Shown here: positions 8,912 through 19,885 of the stretch, piece after piece
How the letters are laid out: each line of letters begins with the position of its first letter
How positions within the stretch are numbered: the first letter of the stretch is position 1
NCBI GenBank assembly: GCA_010093685.1
Contig: MU006217.1
Coordinates: forward strand, 2,153,644-2,217,643
Reading direction: 5' to 3'
DNA length: 64,000 nt
From: Ophiobolus disseminans
Taxonomy: Eukaryota > Ascomycota > Dothideomycetes > Pleosporales > Phaeosphaeriaceae
Program-made: the position numbers and the translations under genes
The notes under the pieces: generated by a model
Database searches by the model: none
The model's input: the letters and a program-made list of their open reading frames with translations, nothing else
What the model was told of the DNA's origin: nothing

Positions 8912-9960
8912 ATGGCAAATCCCACCCACGACCGCCTCCGCACACACTTCGCCGCCCTCCCGCCCACATCCCAAGCCTCAGGCTGGGACTCCCTCTGGGC
9001 CGAAGGTACCTCTTCACTCCTCCCCTTCCTCCAACCAACCCACGCAAACTAACCCCCCACCGCACAGGCACCTTCACCCCCTGGGACCGCGGCTTCGCCA
9101 ACCCCGCGCTGATAGACTATCTCGCACACCCACTCTCGCCTCCCCTATCCACTGCGCCGAATCCCACGCCCGGCGCCCCGTCCGTAGGGACACTGGATGG
9201 GCAGGCCATGGCACTTCCTCCACCGCTTAAGGACGATGGGACGAGAAGGAAGGCGCTGATTCCAGGCTGCGGGAAAGGCTATGATGTTGCCCTGCTCGCG
9301 AGTTACGGATACGATGCGTACGGCCTGGAAGTTTCTACGCACGCGGCAGAGCGCGCGAGGGAGTATTTGAAGGAGGCGGCGGAGGGGGGGTTGGAAGGCG
9401 AGAACAGGGTTAAGGATGGGGGCGTGGGCAGGGGAGTGATGGAGTGTTTGTGCGGGGATTTTTTCGAGGGGGGGTGGCTTGCGGAGACTGGGGAAGACAT
9501 TATCGGGGAAGGGGGATTCGATGTTATTTACGACAACACTGTAAGTTCTTTACATCCCAACCCACCCACCACACAGTGGTTGGTTGATGCTAACGATATC
9601 CAGTTTCTCTGCGCCCTGCCCCCCTCCCTGCGCCCCGCTTGGGCTGAGCGCACATCCGCACTCCTCGCGCCAGACGGCCTGCTCGTATGCCTCGAATTCC
9701 CAACACACAAGCCCGCCGCTTCGCAAGGGCCACCGTGGTCGCTGCCGCCGACTGTGCATCTCGAGCTACTTAAGCGGCCGGGCGAGGATATCGGGTATGA
9801 TGACGCGGGCGTGGTTGTTGCGACGCAGCGGGCGGAAAGTGAGGATGCGTTGGTGAGGGTGGGGCATTGGACGCCGAGGCGGACGCATGATGTTGCTGTT
9901 ATTAAGGGTGTGGTGAGGGATTGTGTGAGTGTTTGGAAGCATCGGGCGGTGTCGGCGTAA
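8912..9960 (+). CDS. TPMT-family SAM-dependent thiol/halide methyltransferase
   Basis: Three exons (8912-9005, 9068-9540, 9604-9960) give about 307 residues with consistent phases. The first exon ends in SGWDSLWAE and continues after the intron as GTFTPWDRG, the hallmark start of the thiopurine S-methyltransferase/HOL family. The SAM-binding motif I is ALIPGCGKGYDVALLA (about residues 94-109), followed by an acidic strand end at GLEVS. The second intron (63 bp) sits in the motif IV region (DVIYDNT|FLCALPPSLRPAW), a place where readthrough would add 21 poor residues. The protein presumably moves methyl groups from S-adenosylmethionine to thiols, thiocyanate or halides in the cytosol. A Gly/Glu-rich insertion near residues 125-145 is not typical. 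Tail to tail with the OTU gene, only 23 bases apart. Confidence 0.88.
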
Positions 9961-9983
9961 TCCAAGTATTGTCCTTGCTTGCC

Positions 9984-10931
9984 TCATCCAAGTCTGCGTA
10001 GCGAGTTATAATGCTCTCCCAAACCATGACTATGTTGGTAGTATCCCAACCACACCTCCTCTTTCCCTTCTTCTTCTTCACCCCCTCCTCCTCCCCCTTC
10101 AATCCTGTCCACCCGTCCATCCCCATGCAAAACACATATCCTCACCCCATACGCCTGCGCCAACGCTTGTAACTCGACATGCCCGCCCCACTCCCCCGTC
10201 TCGCGTACCTTGCGCACATACTCCGGCACCGGATCTTCCATGAACCCGGCGAAATCTTGCGCGTGCGATTCGATCCAGGCTGCGGCGGCGTGGCGGACTG
10301 TTCTATAGCCCTCCCTGTTCTCTTCTCCGATCACTTTCACATCGATCTTCGGCGCCAGACCCAGCTCGCGTGTTTGTAATTGATCGGCCAGCGCGGCGTA
10401 CAAGCAATGCCCATCAGCCCGTATTTCATGCAGGCTGAGGTTGTGCCGCGCGAGTTGTGTGGCCATGGCGATGCGCTCTATTTCCCGGGGGTTGGGCGCG
10501 TTTGCGGCTTCGTGTTCTGCGTCTAGGATGGCGGCATGTTGGGCTGCGGCGCGTTTTGCGAGGCGGTCTTTTGCGCGGTTGCGTTTCTTCAAGGCAGGGG
10601 ATGTGGCGTTACTGTTACTTTCTGGTGTGCTTTCTTTGGCTATTTGGAGGTTCAAAACGTCTTCTGCGAGGCTGTCGTCCGAGTGCTCGTCTGTGTCGGG
10701 TTGTGTGTCCTGCGGGGCGTCGCCGTTCAGCGCCGCCACTTCGTGCTCCTGCCGCTCCTTGAGCTCCCGCTCTAGGCGGTCGCACTCGTCGTTTACGCCT
10801 TTACGCGTCTTTTTGTTCGCTTGTTTCTTCTTTTGGGTTATGCGGGCCACGAGGTCGCGTTGTTCTTTTCGGTGACGCGCCTGGAGGGTGTCGAGGGACT
10901 CGGGCTCGGGCGCCGGCGGTTCGTCGCTCAT
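9984..10931 (-). CDS. OTU-domain cysteine protease (OTUD6/Otu2-like deubiquitinase)
   Basis: A single exon encodes 315 residues. The N-terminal third is charged and predicted coiled coil (RHRKEQRDLVARITQKKK onwards), as in the OTUD6/yeast Otu2 group, followed by an acidic linker. The OTU domain spans about 163-313. The catalytic loop reads IRADGHCLYAAL with Asp173, His175 and nucleophile Cys176. The catalytic histidine is His307 in GEHYNSL near the end. A Gly5-Glu-rich stretch (about residues 278-290) lies within the domain before WLGYYQHSHGLGEHYNS and probably forms a surface loop. The family removes ubiquitin and is associated with ribosomes in yeast. ATG at 10931 is the first in frame. Confidence 0.88.
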   Translation of the reverse strand: MSDEPPAPEPESLDTLQARHRKEQRDLVARITQKKKQANKKTRKGVNDECDRLERELKERQEHEVAALNGDAPQDTQPDTDEHSDDSLAEDVLNLQIAKESTPESNSNATSPALKKRNRAKDRLAKRAAAQHAAILDAEHEAANAPNPREIERIAMATQLARHNLSLHEIRADGHCLYAALADQLQTRELGLAPKIDVKVIGEENREGYRTVRHAAAAWIESHAQDFAGFMEDPVPEYVRKVRETGEWGGHVELQALAQAYGVRICVLHGDGRVDRIEGGGGGGEEEEGKEEVWLGYYQHSHGLGEHYNSLRRLG

Positions 10932-11734
10932 CGCGGATGCCGTGCGACACTCTGTCTGCGAAGGCGTGGGAGGAGGAATGGATGTGAGTTACGGTAGAGA
11001 CTGTAGAGACTGTAGATTTGTTTGCAGATTCGGAGCAGTGACGGAAGTGGGGTGCAGGTGGAGAAACTGGATCGTTAAGGCGTAGTGTCCGTTGTGGGCC
11101 TGGGGCCAAAATGCAACGTCGTGCTTATAATTCCTTCTCTCTTACAACGAACAAGCTCTTTCTGGCGATGGCTTCATCACTTGGTTGGCGGTATGATGGA
11201 CAAAGTATATACTTTGTGTTATTGGAAAAGACTTCTGCTGTAATAGTTTGGTCAGAGAACCTACTCGCTCTCTCTGACGCCTTCTCACAAGACTTTGATA
11301 CCTGTTAGCTTGCCGCCTCGATTGAAGCTATTCCTCGTGCTCTTCTACGCTTTGGTTGCACAGGTACAGACGTGTTGACGTTATACCTTGGGCTGATTAT
11401 GTTGCTCGTTGAAGTTTGCGTTGATCATCCGTTAAACCCACAGACTTGGCAGCTAATTATCTTCCCTAGCATCATAGGACAGCGCCCTTCGTCGGTGGGT
11501 CGTGGGTGCTCGGCGCTGAGCATATCGGGTAGACAGGACCCTCCGGCGGTTGAGTTTGGAGCCCCAGACAGAGGACCTGCTGAAAGGAGGGCCTGCTAGC
11601 CTCGCACTATCGTGCACTGATTAGGAATTTTGGTATAGCCACTAAACATACGAAGGCTCGTGTGGTAGACTGGCAGAGCAAGAGCGGAATCAACCATCTT
11701 CGGTGCTGGCTGTCCGTAATAGAAGGTCAATGTG

Positions 11735-12245
11735 GTGCAAACACATTCAAGCAGTGGTGCCTCTCAGTGAGCTACTGGGTACTCCAGGTTGGGATGCCAG
11801 CTCACTGAGAAGCCTGTATAGCCTCGTGCCGCTTCATATCCTCGAGCCCGAGTTGGTGGAGGTAGAGACATCTAGCGTGCGGTGTGGTGCCGCGCGACGA
11901 TGCGCTGCGAGGGAAGGCACTGCTGGCCTGTGGACGTCAACAATACCACACCTACGGTCTTGGTCTTGGTTTGTATGAGGGCCACCTATATATCGAGTTG
12001 TGCAAACTTGTAGCTGCATGGATGACCTCTTTGGTGCCGGCTACTCTCCGCGCAGGGCGGCGGTGTGCAGCATGAGCAAGCAGCATTGCCTGTCAGTGGA
12101 CTACCCGACAACCCAGGACTGGAACCGTTGGTAAAAGAGCACGGATAGCCTCACGCTACTCTATATCTTTGAGAGCGTGCTGCTCTGGATCCGATGCCGG
12201 GGTGCTTTGCGCTGCTGGGCGCTGCTGGCCTGCGGAGCCTTGGCG
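11735..12245. repeat. Imperfect direct repeat, two units about 330 bp apart
   Basis: The unit at about 11750-11940 recurs diverged at about 12080-12245. Shared landmarks in order are TGCCT.TCAGTG..CTAC, ATAGCCTC..GC..CT..ATATC, and GC[AG]CTGCTGGCCTG[TC]GGA. A third partial unit may lie near 11570-11610 (CCTGCTAGCCTCGCAC). The origin is not recognised. Confidence 0.45.
11762..11810. repeat. 12-bp perfect inverted repeat
   Basis: TCTCAGTGAGCT at 11762-11773 and AGCTCACTGAGA at 11799-11810 are exact reverse complements around a 25-base loop. It lies inside the left unit of the direct repeat and is not kept in the right unit. Confidence 0.6.
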
Positions 12246-12397
12246 TCGTTTGCGCTTTCCTCCCATCGGCCTCCCACCCGCTAACTCCTGCGCTCACCTG
12301 CAGATTTTCGGCCGAGACCTACCTACAATCTTTCTCCCACCATCAAATAATTTACTCGACACTCCACTTCCGCCTGGTCACTGTATTCCTTCACCAG

Positions 12398-13732
12398 ATG
12401 GGTCGCCCCCAGGAGCACCAGCTCGCATTGTCGTACACCCCGACATTTCCTGCGTACGATCAGTATATCGACGGCCACCTCCCATCCCAGCCCGATGAAA
12501 AGGCAGAAGTCGTCCACCAGGCCCGGGGCGTACTTCCTCCAGAAGCCAATCAAGCCCCGATTCGTTTCACCAACCCCACGCCCTCACTCACCCACCACGG
12601 GTCGTTCCGGGCACCCAAGACGGGTCAGAATGGCCGTTCTAGACAAGAAGTCAATCCAGGCTTCTGGATATCCTCGGCTCATCAACCGGCCCAGCACAGC
12701 CAGCTGCAGCGCTCATCATCGTCGGCGACCGATGTCGACAGCAACCTTGTGCAGCAGCCCATGCCGGTCTTGCTGCCAGTTCCGACACCGGGTCATCCTC
12801 CTCATATTCACCAACAGTGGTTAGACTCGCTATATCCCCTGTATTCCCAGGCCGCCAACTGCGTCAATCTATCTCAGAGCGATAGGCTGGAAGAAAGGAA
12901 CAGCGTCTCTCAAGCACAATCGATTTTTGCACATGCACATCTGACGAGGCTAAGGACCCAATTGACAGTTGAAGATATCGGGAAGCTAGAGAAAAGAATT
13001 CTGGTGGAGCGAACTCGACTTCAAGTCGACGAATTCTTGAAGGATAATCCACGTGAGCTCTTGGCCATAACCACGCCCGCCAGTCTAGCGAGAACGCCAG
13101 AGGCCATAGCAGCCGGGGAATCTCTGTGGCACGCGAAGGAACGGTGGATGGTCTTCGCAGCTTCATTGATGCCTGAGGGTCGAACATACATGCGGCAGGT
13201 CGTGGACAACATCGCGCGGAACCGAATGCGAAGCGACAGCGGCGTCGATGTTACGGATCTCCCCAATCACGCCCAGAGCAATGTCAATGGCAACGTCTAC
13301 GACAACGACCACAACAATGTCAACGGCAACGGCAGCATCAACGGTAACATTGACGGTAACGGCTACGTCAACGGCAACGGCAACATCAGCTCCAATGCCA
13401 ATGGCAACTCCAATGGCAGCTTCAGCAGCAACATCAGCAATGGCTACGTCAACAGCAACGGCAATGGCTACGTCATCGACAACGGCTTCGTCAACGGCAA
13501 CACCAATGCCTTCGTTAATGGCGTGAACGGCAATGGCAACGCTTTCGTCAACGGTGACGCCACCGTCAACAGCAACGCCTTCGTTAACGGCGTTTACGGC
13601 AATGGCAACGTCAACAACAACGTCCACAACAACGCCAACGGCAACGTCAACGGCAACGTCCACAGCGACGGCTGGCAGGCTGACATGCAGTTCGAGGTGC
13701 CGGGTCTTGAGTTTTTCGACTTCCTCTCTTAA
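12398..13732 (+). CDS. Asn/Gly-rich repeat protein with acidic-hydrophobic tail
   Basis: An open frame of 444 residues from ATG 12398; it also stays open up to an ATG at 12194, but that extension looks like leader sequence. Residues 1 to about 200 are polar and Pro/Gln/Ser-rich. About 205-285 looks helical and contains AHLTRLRTQLTVEDIGKLEKR and a WHAKERWMVFAASLM stretch. About 290-430 is a tandem low-complexity array of VNGN, GNGN and NGNAFVNG units. The last residues, FEVPGLEFFDFLS, resemble an acidic-aromatic activation tail. No known domain is recognised. Composition suggests a disordered, possibly prion-like or transcription-related protein. The reverse strand is also open across the array, a by-product of its repeat composition. 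Confidence 0.6.
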   Translation: MGRPQEHQLALSYTPTFPAYDQYIDGHLPSQPDEKAEVVHQARGVLPPEANQAPIRFTNPTPSLTHHGSFRAPKTGQNGRSRQEVNPGFWISSAHQPAQHSQLQRSSSSATDVDSNLVQQPMPVLLPVPTPGHPPHIHQQWLDSLYPLYSQAANCVNLSQSDRLEERNSVSQAQSIFAHAHLTRLRTQLTVEDIGKLEKRILVERTRLQVDEFLKDNPRELLAITTPASLARTPEAIAAGESLWHAKERWMVFAASLMPEGRTYMRQVVDNIARNRMRSDSGVDVTDLPNHAQSNVNGNVYDNDHNNVNGNGSINGNIDGNGYVNGNGNISSNANGNSNGSFSSNISNGYVNSNGNGYVIDNGFVNGNTNAFVNGVNGNGNAFVNGDATVNSNAFVNGVYGNGNVNNNVHNNANGNVNGNVHSDGWQADMQFEVPGLEFFDFLS

Positions 13733-14818
13733 AGCGACAAGGCAGCGCGCGCCGCTCACTTGAAACTCGCCTTACTAGGATTTTAACCTGAGGACAGACA
13801 CGACTACTTTTCAGCCATCGCATCCTGCCCTTCTCTGCGAGCGTATCTTACCCTTCTCGGCGAGCTACATTGGAGTTTGGTGGAAATACACATACAGTCG
13901 TGCGCATTGCAACTATGATACCCGGCGGTCAAAAGGACTTTTGCCAACATCCCTTCGTATTACCGCTTCTCTTTCTTTCTACTCGATTTACGGCAGAGTA
14001 GGTTCTATGGAGCAATGAGATTCAATACCATTTACAACCCCATCAATTCTTTTTTTGAGGATGAGTGATCGAGTTGTTGTTTTCGCTGAGTCTATAACCT
14101 TGAGCATGTAGTAAGGTCCGTTGATGTAATACCCTCATGTATCTCGCTGCGTACATGACATAAGCGCCAATACTTCGCTTGTTTCCGAACCCATGCTTCT
14201 ACACTACGGTGTCCACTATTGAAAATGGTGAAACAAGATCAATAGGAGCGAAGAAGATGGTTATTCAGGATTGAGAAATGCCCGCTCTATATACTTCAAG
14301 ATATTGGAAGACAGATGAAATCACGTGATTCACTATCCGCCGGACACACCCGACCTGTTCCGCAATACTCACGCGGAAAGAAGGGGACAATATTAAATAG
14401 CCCCTGGAGCAAGCACAAATCAAGAGTGGACGTCTGCGGGGTACATGTTCGCTACCAGATGTTCACAGGGGCACGAATTTTGTCGCAGCGGGATATAAAA
14501 ATGCACAACAGAAAAGGCTACTATACCGGGCTAACGTGATCGTGACTCTACGCAACATTTTGTTGTGACAATAGCACTCAAACGGCGAGTCACAATGTGT
14601 GAATGACGCAACTCGCCAGTGCGCGAACCACGTTTGCGCAAAGGAAGGGTTCACCAACACCAGGCACCGAGCTTGCCGCAACCCCTCCAAAATTTTCGCC
14701 CCTCGCCCCTCAACTTCCAGGACCCTTGACCCGAGTTTTCGACTCAACAGTCATCTCAAGTTCAGCGGATTTTGCTGACACATCATCCCGCACCCTCGGA
14801 CCCTTTCACACGCCTACC
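13733..14818. other. Intergenic, no supported gene
   Basis: Contains the 3' region of the Asn-rich gene and the leader of the next gene; the frame of that gene is open back to an ATG at 14603. Nothing else recognised. Confidence 0.55.
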
Positions 14819-16324
14819 ATGCCTGCCAAGCGCAAGTACGACTCCGAGGACGACTTCGAGGCTTCCGAAGATGACGCGTATCACGGTCCGCCGCAGAAGC
14901 GTACTCGTCGTCAGGACCTTAAGACGGTACCTAGGCACACTCGAAATAGTCGCCAGGAGATTTTAGAGGCTCCAGAGCCACCCCACTCAACCACACAAAC
15001 ACGCGCGAAACACTCCAAGCGCACCCATAAGCCAGCGCGTCGCTCTCAAGCTGAACGTTTAGCCGCCGAGCTAGCCAGCCTGGCGGACTTTAACGCCCCA
15101 CCCAAGCCACGAAGGGCGCAGCAGGTCAGTGACGATGAAGATGAGCCAGTGCAATCGCGACGCACACGTGACCGCGGTCCTGTCAAGGATGCTCGAATCA
15201 GCAAGCCCAAACCTGCTGCCAGGGCACCGGTGTTATCTTCAAGAAAGCGAGCCGTGCAGGAAAAGCTGCTCGCTGAGGTGGTTTCGCTCGAACCATGGCA
15301 TCACTGGGAGTCAGAGGAGGAAGACAGTTCAAGCGATGATGACGAACAAGAACACCGACTCCCTCGGATTCACTCGCGCACCTACCCGCCAAACCAGCTT
15401 GGCATACAGAACACCCCCTGGTCGAGCCTCCCGGCCGAGATGCGCAATACCATCTACGAATATTGCATGGCAGTCGAGGAGCAGAAAGTCTTAACTGTGG
15501 TTCATTACCCTGAGGGCATACCCCGCCGTTCCGTCCGTGGCATCAGCACAACCACCAACTTCGCGCACTCGTTTTGGGGTTTCACCCAAACGTGCAAGCA
15601 GGTGCGGGACGAACTGACACCTTGGCTTCTTTCGAAGCGCAGCGTCCGAACACCCCTCGAGACACTCAACAACTACGTCGAGCTATTCCACCGCCCAAGC
15701 CCCGTCGACGGCAAGCGTATCGGCCGCATCGAACCCATATGCACCGGCGCGCCTCTTCCTGATCATGGCGTCGAGATCCTCAAACTTGTGAAGCAACTTC
15801 ACCATAGCCCGGACTTCCACCTTAAACTCGATCCTCCCTCGCCATATCCCCCCATCGAAGAACTCCAAGCCGACCCCGACTCCGACCTCTGGGACGAAAT
15901 GACCATTTTCCGCAACGTCGAGCATCTCTTCGCGAGTGGGGCGCAGTCTGCCATCGACGCTGCTGGCATACAGGCCATACACGTTACATCCATACCTCGC
16001 CAGAGAAATGACGACGAGGATGAAGATGACGACGAAGGCGACTCGCAAGATACGTTGATCAAGCTTAGGATTGCAAGGGGTGGCGATCGTGATCAACAAC
16101 TCAAGAGCATTATGAAGTTCCTCGTCCTGTCTGGCCTCGCGAGACGCACGGGATTGAAGGTGAAGGCTAGGGTTGCGCGCGGGAATGCGCGCTGGATTGC
16201 CAAGGCGGTTAATGGTATGGTTGTGGGCTGGAAGACGAGGCGGGGAAGGGGAGTGGAGGTGGTGAGGTTGGTTACTGAGGACGGGGGTGGGGTTGATGGG
16301 TTTGTGGGGATTGAGCTTGGTTGA
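14819..16324 (+). CDS. LPxELRNxIY family, long intronless member
   Basis: A single exon of 501 residues from ATG 14819 (MPAKRKYDSEDD). An alternative ATG at 14603 adds 72 low-complexity residues and is less likely. The first 180 residues are basic and Ser/Glu-rich with several nuclear-localisation-like clusters and an acidic patch (EEEDSSSDDDEQE). The family motif SSLPAEMRNTIYEYC lies at about 200-215, then FTQTCKQVRDELTPW, the second family signature (QxCRxxRxE). An acidic stretch DDEDEDDDEGD lies near 400. Databases variously label such proteins F-box-like, 2EXR or DUF7730. Function unknown. It differs from its relatives in this window in lacking the intron in the motif. Confidence 0.75.
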   Translation: MPAKRKYDSEDDFEASEDDAYHGPPQKRTRRQDLKTVPRHTRNSRQEILEAPEPPHSTTQTRAKHSKRTHKPARRSQAERLAAELASLADFNAPPKPRRAQQVSDDEDEPVQSRRTRDRGPVKDARISKPKPAARAPVLSSRKRAVQEKLLAEVVSLEPWHHWESEEEDSSSDDDEQEHRLPRIHSRTYPPNQLGIQNTPWSSLPAEMRNTIYEYCMAVEEQKVLTVVHYPEGIPRRSVRGISTTTNFAHSFWGFTQTCKQVRDELTPWLLSKRSVRTPLETLNNYVELFHRPSPVDGKRIGRIEPICTGAPLPDHGVEILKLVKQLHHSPDFHLKLDPPSPYPPIEELQADPDSDLWDEMTIFRNVEHLFASGAQSAIDAAGIQAIHVTSIPRQRNDDEDEDDDEGDSQDTLIKLRIARGGDRDQQLKSIMKFLVLSGLARRTGLKVKARVARGNARWIAKAVNGMVVGWKTRRGRGVEVVRLVTEDGGGVDGFVGIELG

Positions 16325-17199
16325 AGGGGGGGTTGGGAGGTGGTGTTGGTGTTGGTCGATTTTAAACCCCCTTGTTTTACACCATCTGTGAGGATGTTGA
16401 ATGACATTGAGTCCATGGCCATGAGCCCGCAGACGTTGATGTCTTCCCGAGGTCGGCTGCGGTTTTCCTATCTACGAATGACGTCATCGTGCTACACAAC
16501 TTTTTCAACCACCACCGAACTCTTCCTCGATTTCATCTGACATCCATTTGATCCGCATAGCAGCAGTATGCCACATGTGCCTATTGGAGGAACATGCTGC
16601 TTTGGTAACGTCCTGAACTCGTTCAAGTCTGATTACTATTCAGCCGACGGCCCTCGGCTGCCCCACTAATCTAGCGTCCACCTGCGTCGCAGCCGCACCT
16701 CCACAATATCGCAAGAGCAGCGTTTAGTGAACATGTTGTGAGACCGCGGATGTGAGAAAACGACATGCGACGCCCTTTCGGACATTTCGACACGACACAT
16801 CTTCGCCATAGCACGTCTTACTTAGCTTAACGCAGTATGATACTGCGTTTGGAGTTGAACGCCTGTCAAAAGCTCATACTGATTAGGCTGCTCGTCGTTA
16901 GCAGCGCGATCTTGGGCCTACCAACTGGTTGTTGGGGTACATGAGACTATGGGTTTAGCTCGGATATACGGCCGTTACAAATATGTAGTGCGGGAACCAG
17001 TGGCTTGAGTGGATCACACATGGTTTCGATAGGCAGGGTCAGGGACATATAGTCCCAAATCCCCAGCAAGTTGGCCTTGTTACCATCCAGCCGGTTCGTC
17101 TTTACAACCCCCTCGACATTATTTACGTCCAGCAGTTGGATTCGAGCGAGCATGAGTGTGTCACCACATAGCACACTCGAGTCACAGTCTTTGAGCGAC
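16325..17199. other. Intergenic, no supported gene
   Basis: No domain-bearing open frame. The right end carries the leader of the MFS gene, with an alternative in-frame ATG at 17152. Confidence 0.55.
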
Positions 17200-19038
17200 A
17201 TGGAGAAGGCACTTCATGAAAAGGAGGACGTTGAGTTGGGAAACAACGAACACCGACATGCCGCAGCAGTAGCGATACCGAGCCAGGGGCACAACACTAT
17301 GAATCCTGAATCCCAGCCCGCAATCAATGTCTCTGATTGGAACGGCCCAGATGATCCAGACAATCCTCACAACTGGCCTAAATGGCAACGACTTCATCAT
17401 GCAATTGCACCAGCTCTCCTTGGATTCGCAGTGTAAGTCATTAACTAAGAGGGAGGAAAACACTTCGATCAAATCACATCGCCAAATCGCTCACAACAAA
17501 ATTTCAGTACGTTCGGCACCTCCGTATTCTCTCCCGCAATTCCAGACGTGATGCGCGCCTTTGCCGTCTCTCGCACAGTCGCACTCCTCGGCATAACCAC
17601 CTACACGCTCGGCCTCGCCTTCGGGCCCATCATCACAGCCCCCTTGAGCGAAGGCCACGGCCGCAAAATCGTCTATCTAGTCTCGTCCCCAATTTTCATG
17701 CTGTTCACGCTCGGCGCTGGCTTCTCAAGATCGCTCCCCAGCCTGCTAATTTGCCGCCTGCTCGCCGGCATGGCAGGTAGTCCATCGCTAGCCGTGGGCG
17801 CAGGGACGAATGCCGATCTATTTGTGCCTCATAAGCGCGCCGTGGCGACGAGTATGTTTCTTGCTGCGCCGTTTACGGGGCCTGTTTTGGGGTTCGTAGT
17901 GTCTCTCCAAATCATATGAACTAGGACAGCATGGGAGCTAACACCCCATAGACCCGTCATCGGCGGCTTCCTCGCACAATACAAAACATGGCCTTGGACG
18001 CAATGGGTCCAGATCTTCATCACGCTCATCGCCACGCTCGTCGCCCTCCCCATGAAAGAAACTTACAAACCCATCATCCTGAAGAAACGCGCGAGGAAAC
18101 ACGGCTTGAAGATGCCAGATGCACCGAAGGGAGCGAAAATGAAGACTGCGATTGTGGTGAAGGTTGTTAGACCACTACATATGCTCGTCGCTGAAGTATG
18201 TATCGATCCATAACCACACACTACACTACGCCCTGTCATTTTAACCAGGAGTACGCAATACTGACGCCCAATATAGCTCCCAGTCCTCCTCTTCAGCCTC
18301 TACACCTCTTTCGCCTTTGGAACCCTCTTCCTCTTCTTCGCTGCCTTCCCCTTCATCTTCACACGCGCGCCCTACGCCTTCAGCCCCAGCCAATCCGGCC
18401 TCACGTTCCTGTCCATCGGCATCGGCATCGCGCTCGGCGTCGGCACCGCCGTGGTCGTCGACAAAGTCATGTACCAGCCCCGCTACCAGAAGGCGCTCGC
18501 AGCTGGCAACGGCTACGTTGCGCCCGAGCAGCGGCTTTATTGCGCGATGATGGGCTCGTTTGGGATGGTTGCGGGGTTGTTTTGGTTTGGGTGGATGAGT
18601 GCGCAGGGGAGGCATTGGGCGGTTTGTCTGGTGGGCGCGGTGCCGTTTGCGTGGGGGAATATTTGCGTGTTTGTAAGTCCCCCTTTCATTGGGCAGTGTG
18701 TTCTGGTTTTCATGTGCTAACGCCTTTTAGACGTCAACGGCGCTGTACCTCGTCGATGTATACGGGCCTCAAAACGGCGCATCTGCGATGGCGGCGAACG
18801 GCGTGTTGAGGTATTCGTTTGGGGCCGTGTTTCCGCTGTTTACGGTGCAGAGTATGTATGTCCCAAACGTCTTCTGTATGTATTGCTGATCTCGGTGTTA
18901 GTGTATCAGGGCCTGGGTATTGGGTGGGCGACGTCGCTCCTGGGCTTCGTCGCTGTTCTTCTGCTGCCTATTCCTTGGGTGTTCTTCAAGTGGGGACCGT
19001 CGATTAGGGCGAAGAGCAAGTATCTCACCGCGGGCTGA
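17200..19038 (+). CDS. MFS transporter, DHA1-type multidrug/polyamine carrier
   Basis: Six exons join in frame (17200-17432, 17508-17891, 17952-18195, 18277-18672, 18731-18851, 18902-19038) to about 504 residues. Introns are 50-81 bp. Intron 2 has an unusual donor GTTCGT, but the join restores GPVLG|PVIGGFLAQY, the family's antiporter motif C. The cytoplasmic N-terminus ends in DPDNPHNWPKWQRLHHA, typical of Tpo/Flr-type carriers. The loop between TM2 and TM3 is PLSEGHGRKIVY. The central loop is basic (KKRARKHGLKMP). Such carriers export drugs, polyamines or fungal metabolites at the plasma membrane. An upstream in-frame ATG at 17152 would add 16 residues. Confidence 0.85.
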
Positions 19039-19885
19039 GCGATTTTTAGTTTGAACTTAATATATCTGCTGGATGGGAGGGGACGCTTTTCATACCGCTG
19101 GTTCATCTTGTCTATGGACTACTACTATTATAATTCTCACAAAGGTACTCCGCTTCTACCATTCTTTTTCTGTGCCTATTCTTTTGCGACTTTTGAACGT
19201 TTTCTGTAGTGACACGGTTCGCCTTTTATTTTTTGCTCACGGCATGTTGACGGCGGAAGAGATGGCTGAAAGTTAATCATTTGAAGCCTTGGAAGGCTTC
19301 ACTGCTCCAACAAATGCGCGGGCTTGGGCTGGCCAGGGTCTTGGAAGAGTTGAGAACATGCGTTCTTGTCAAAGCCGACAGTGAGGGTTGAGCATTCCAA
19401 CGAACGCACCTTCTCAAAGCTTCTGAACTAAATTGAACTGACTTTTATTTGCCCGTTTCGACTAGTGCTAATAATCTTAGCTTTGGACTAGTTGTACGTG
19501 TCTTTCTTCTGTTTGACGACCCAAGTTCATCAAGGGGAAGATATTACTTCAACGGTACACTATCATTAGCACAATGCAGTCTCAAAGGGTGATGCAGATA
19601 TCACCCTAGGTCGAGCCTAGTCTATTTGTCCTGACGGTGTTATAGCTTGTATTCACTGCTTTTTTGGCTGTTGACTACCTACTTGGGCACCATGACGTAA
19701 AGTTTCGAACTGTGTATCGCGCGAGTGATTGTTTTCAGGTATGCCAAGAGCTTTCGTGACTGGTAGACATTCACGTCCGCGGTTCAGAACCGGCAGCTCC
19801 TCCCTCATCCTCGAGATGACTCTTCAACCTTGCATTACTTTAGTACTTGGGCATCTCCAGCTTGCACTCGCGTCATCCTACTATC
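19039..19885. other. Intergenic, no supported gene
   Basis: AT-richer than its surroundings. It holds the 3' end of the MFS gene and the leader of the next. No domain-bearing frame. Confidence 0.55.

Larger units (their letters stand above)
10932..12397. other. Intergenic with imperfect repeats
   Basis: No gene is supported. The stretch 11480-12250 is rich in imperfect direct and inverted repeats, described separately. The right end is presumably the 5' UTR of the gene at 12398, although that frame is open back to an ATG at 12194. Confidence 0.5.

Noticed and set aside
13163..13759. Long minus-strand frame opposite the Asn-rich repeats (VAVDVAV-type)
   Set aside because: It is the mirror of the AACGGC repeat; no start context and no domain.
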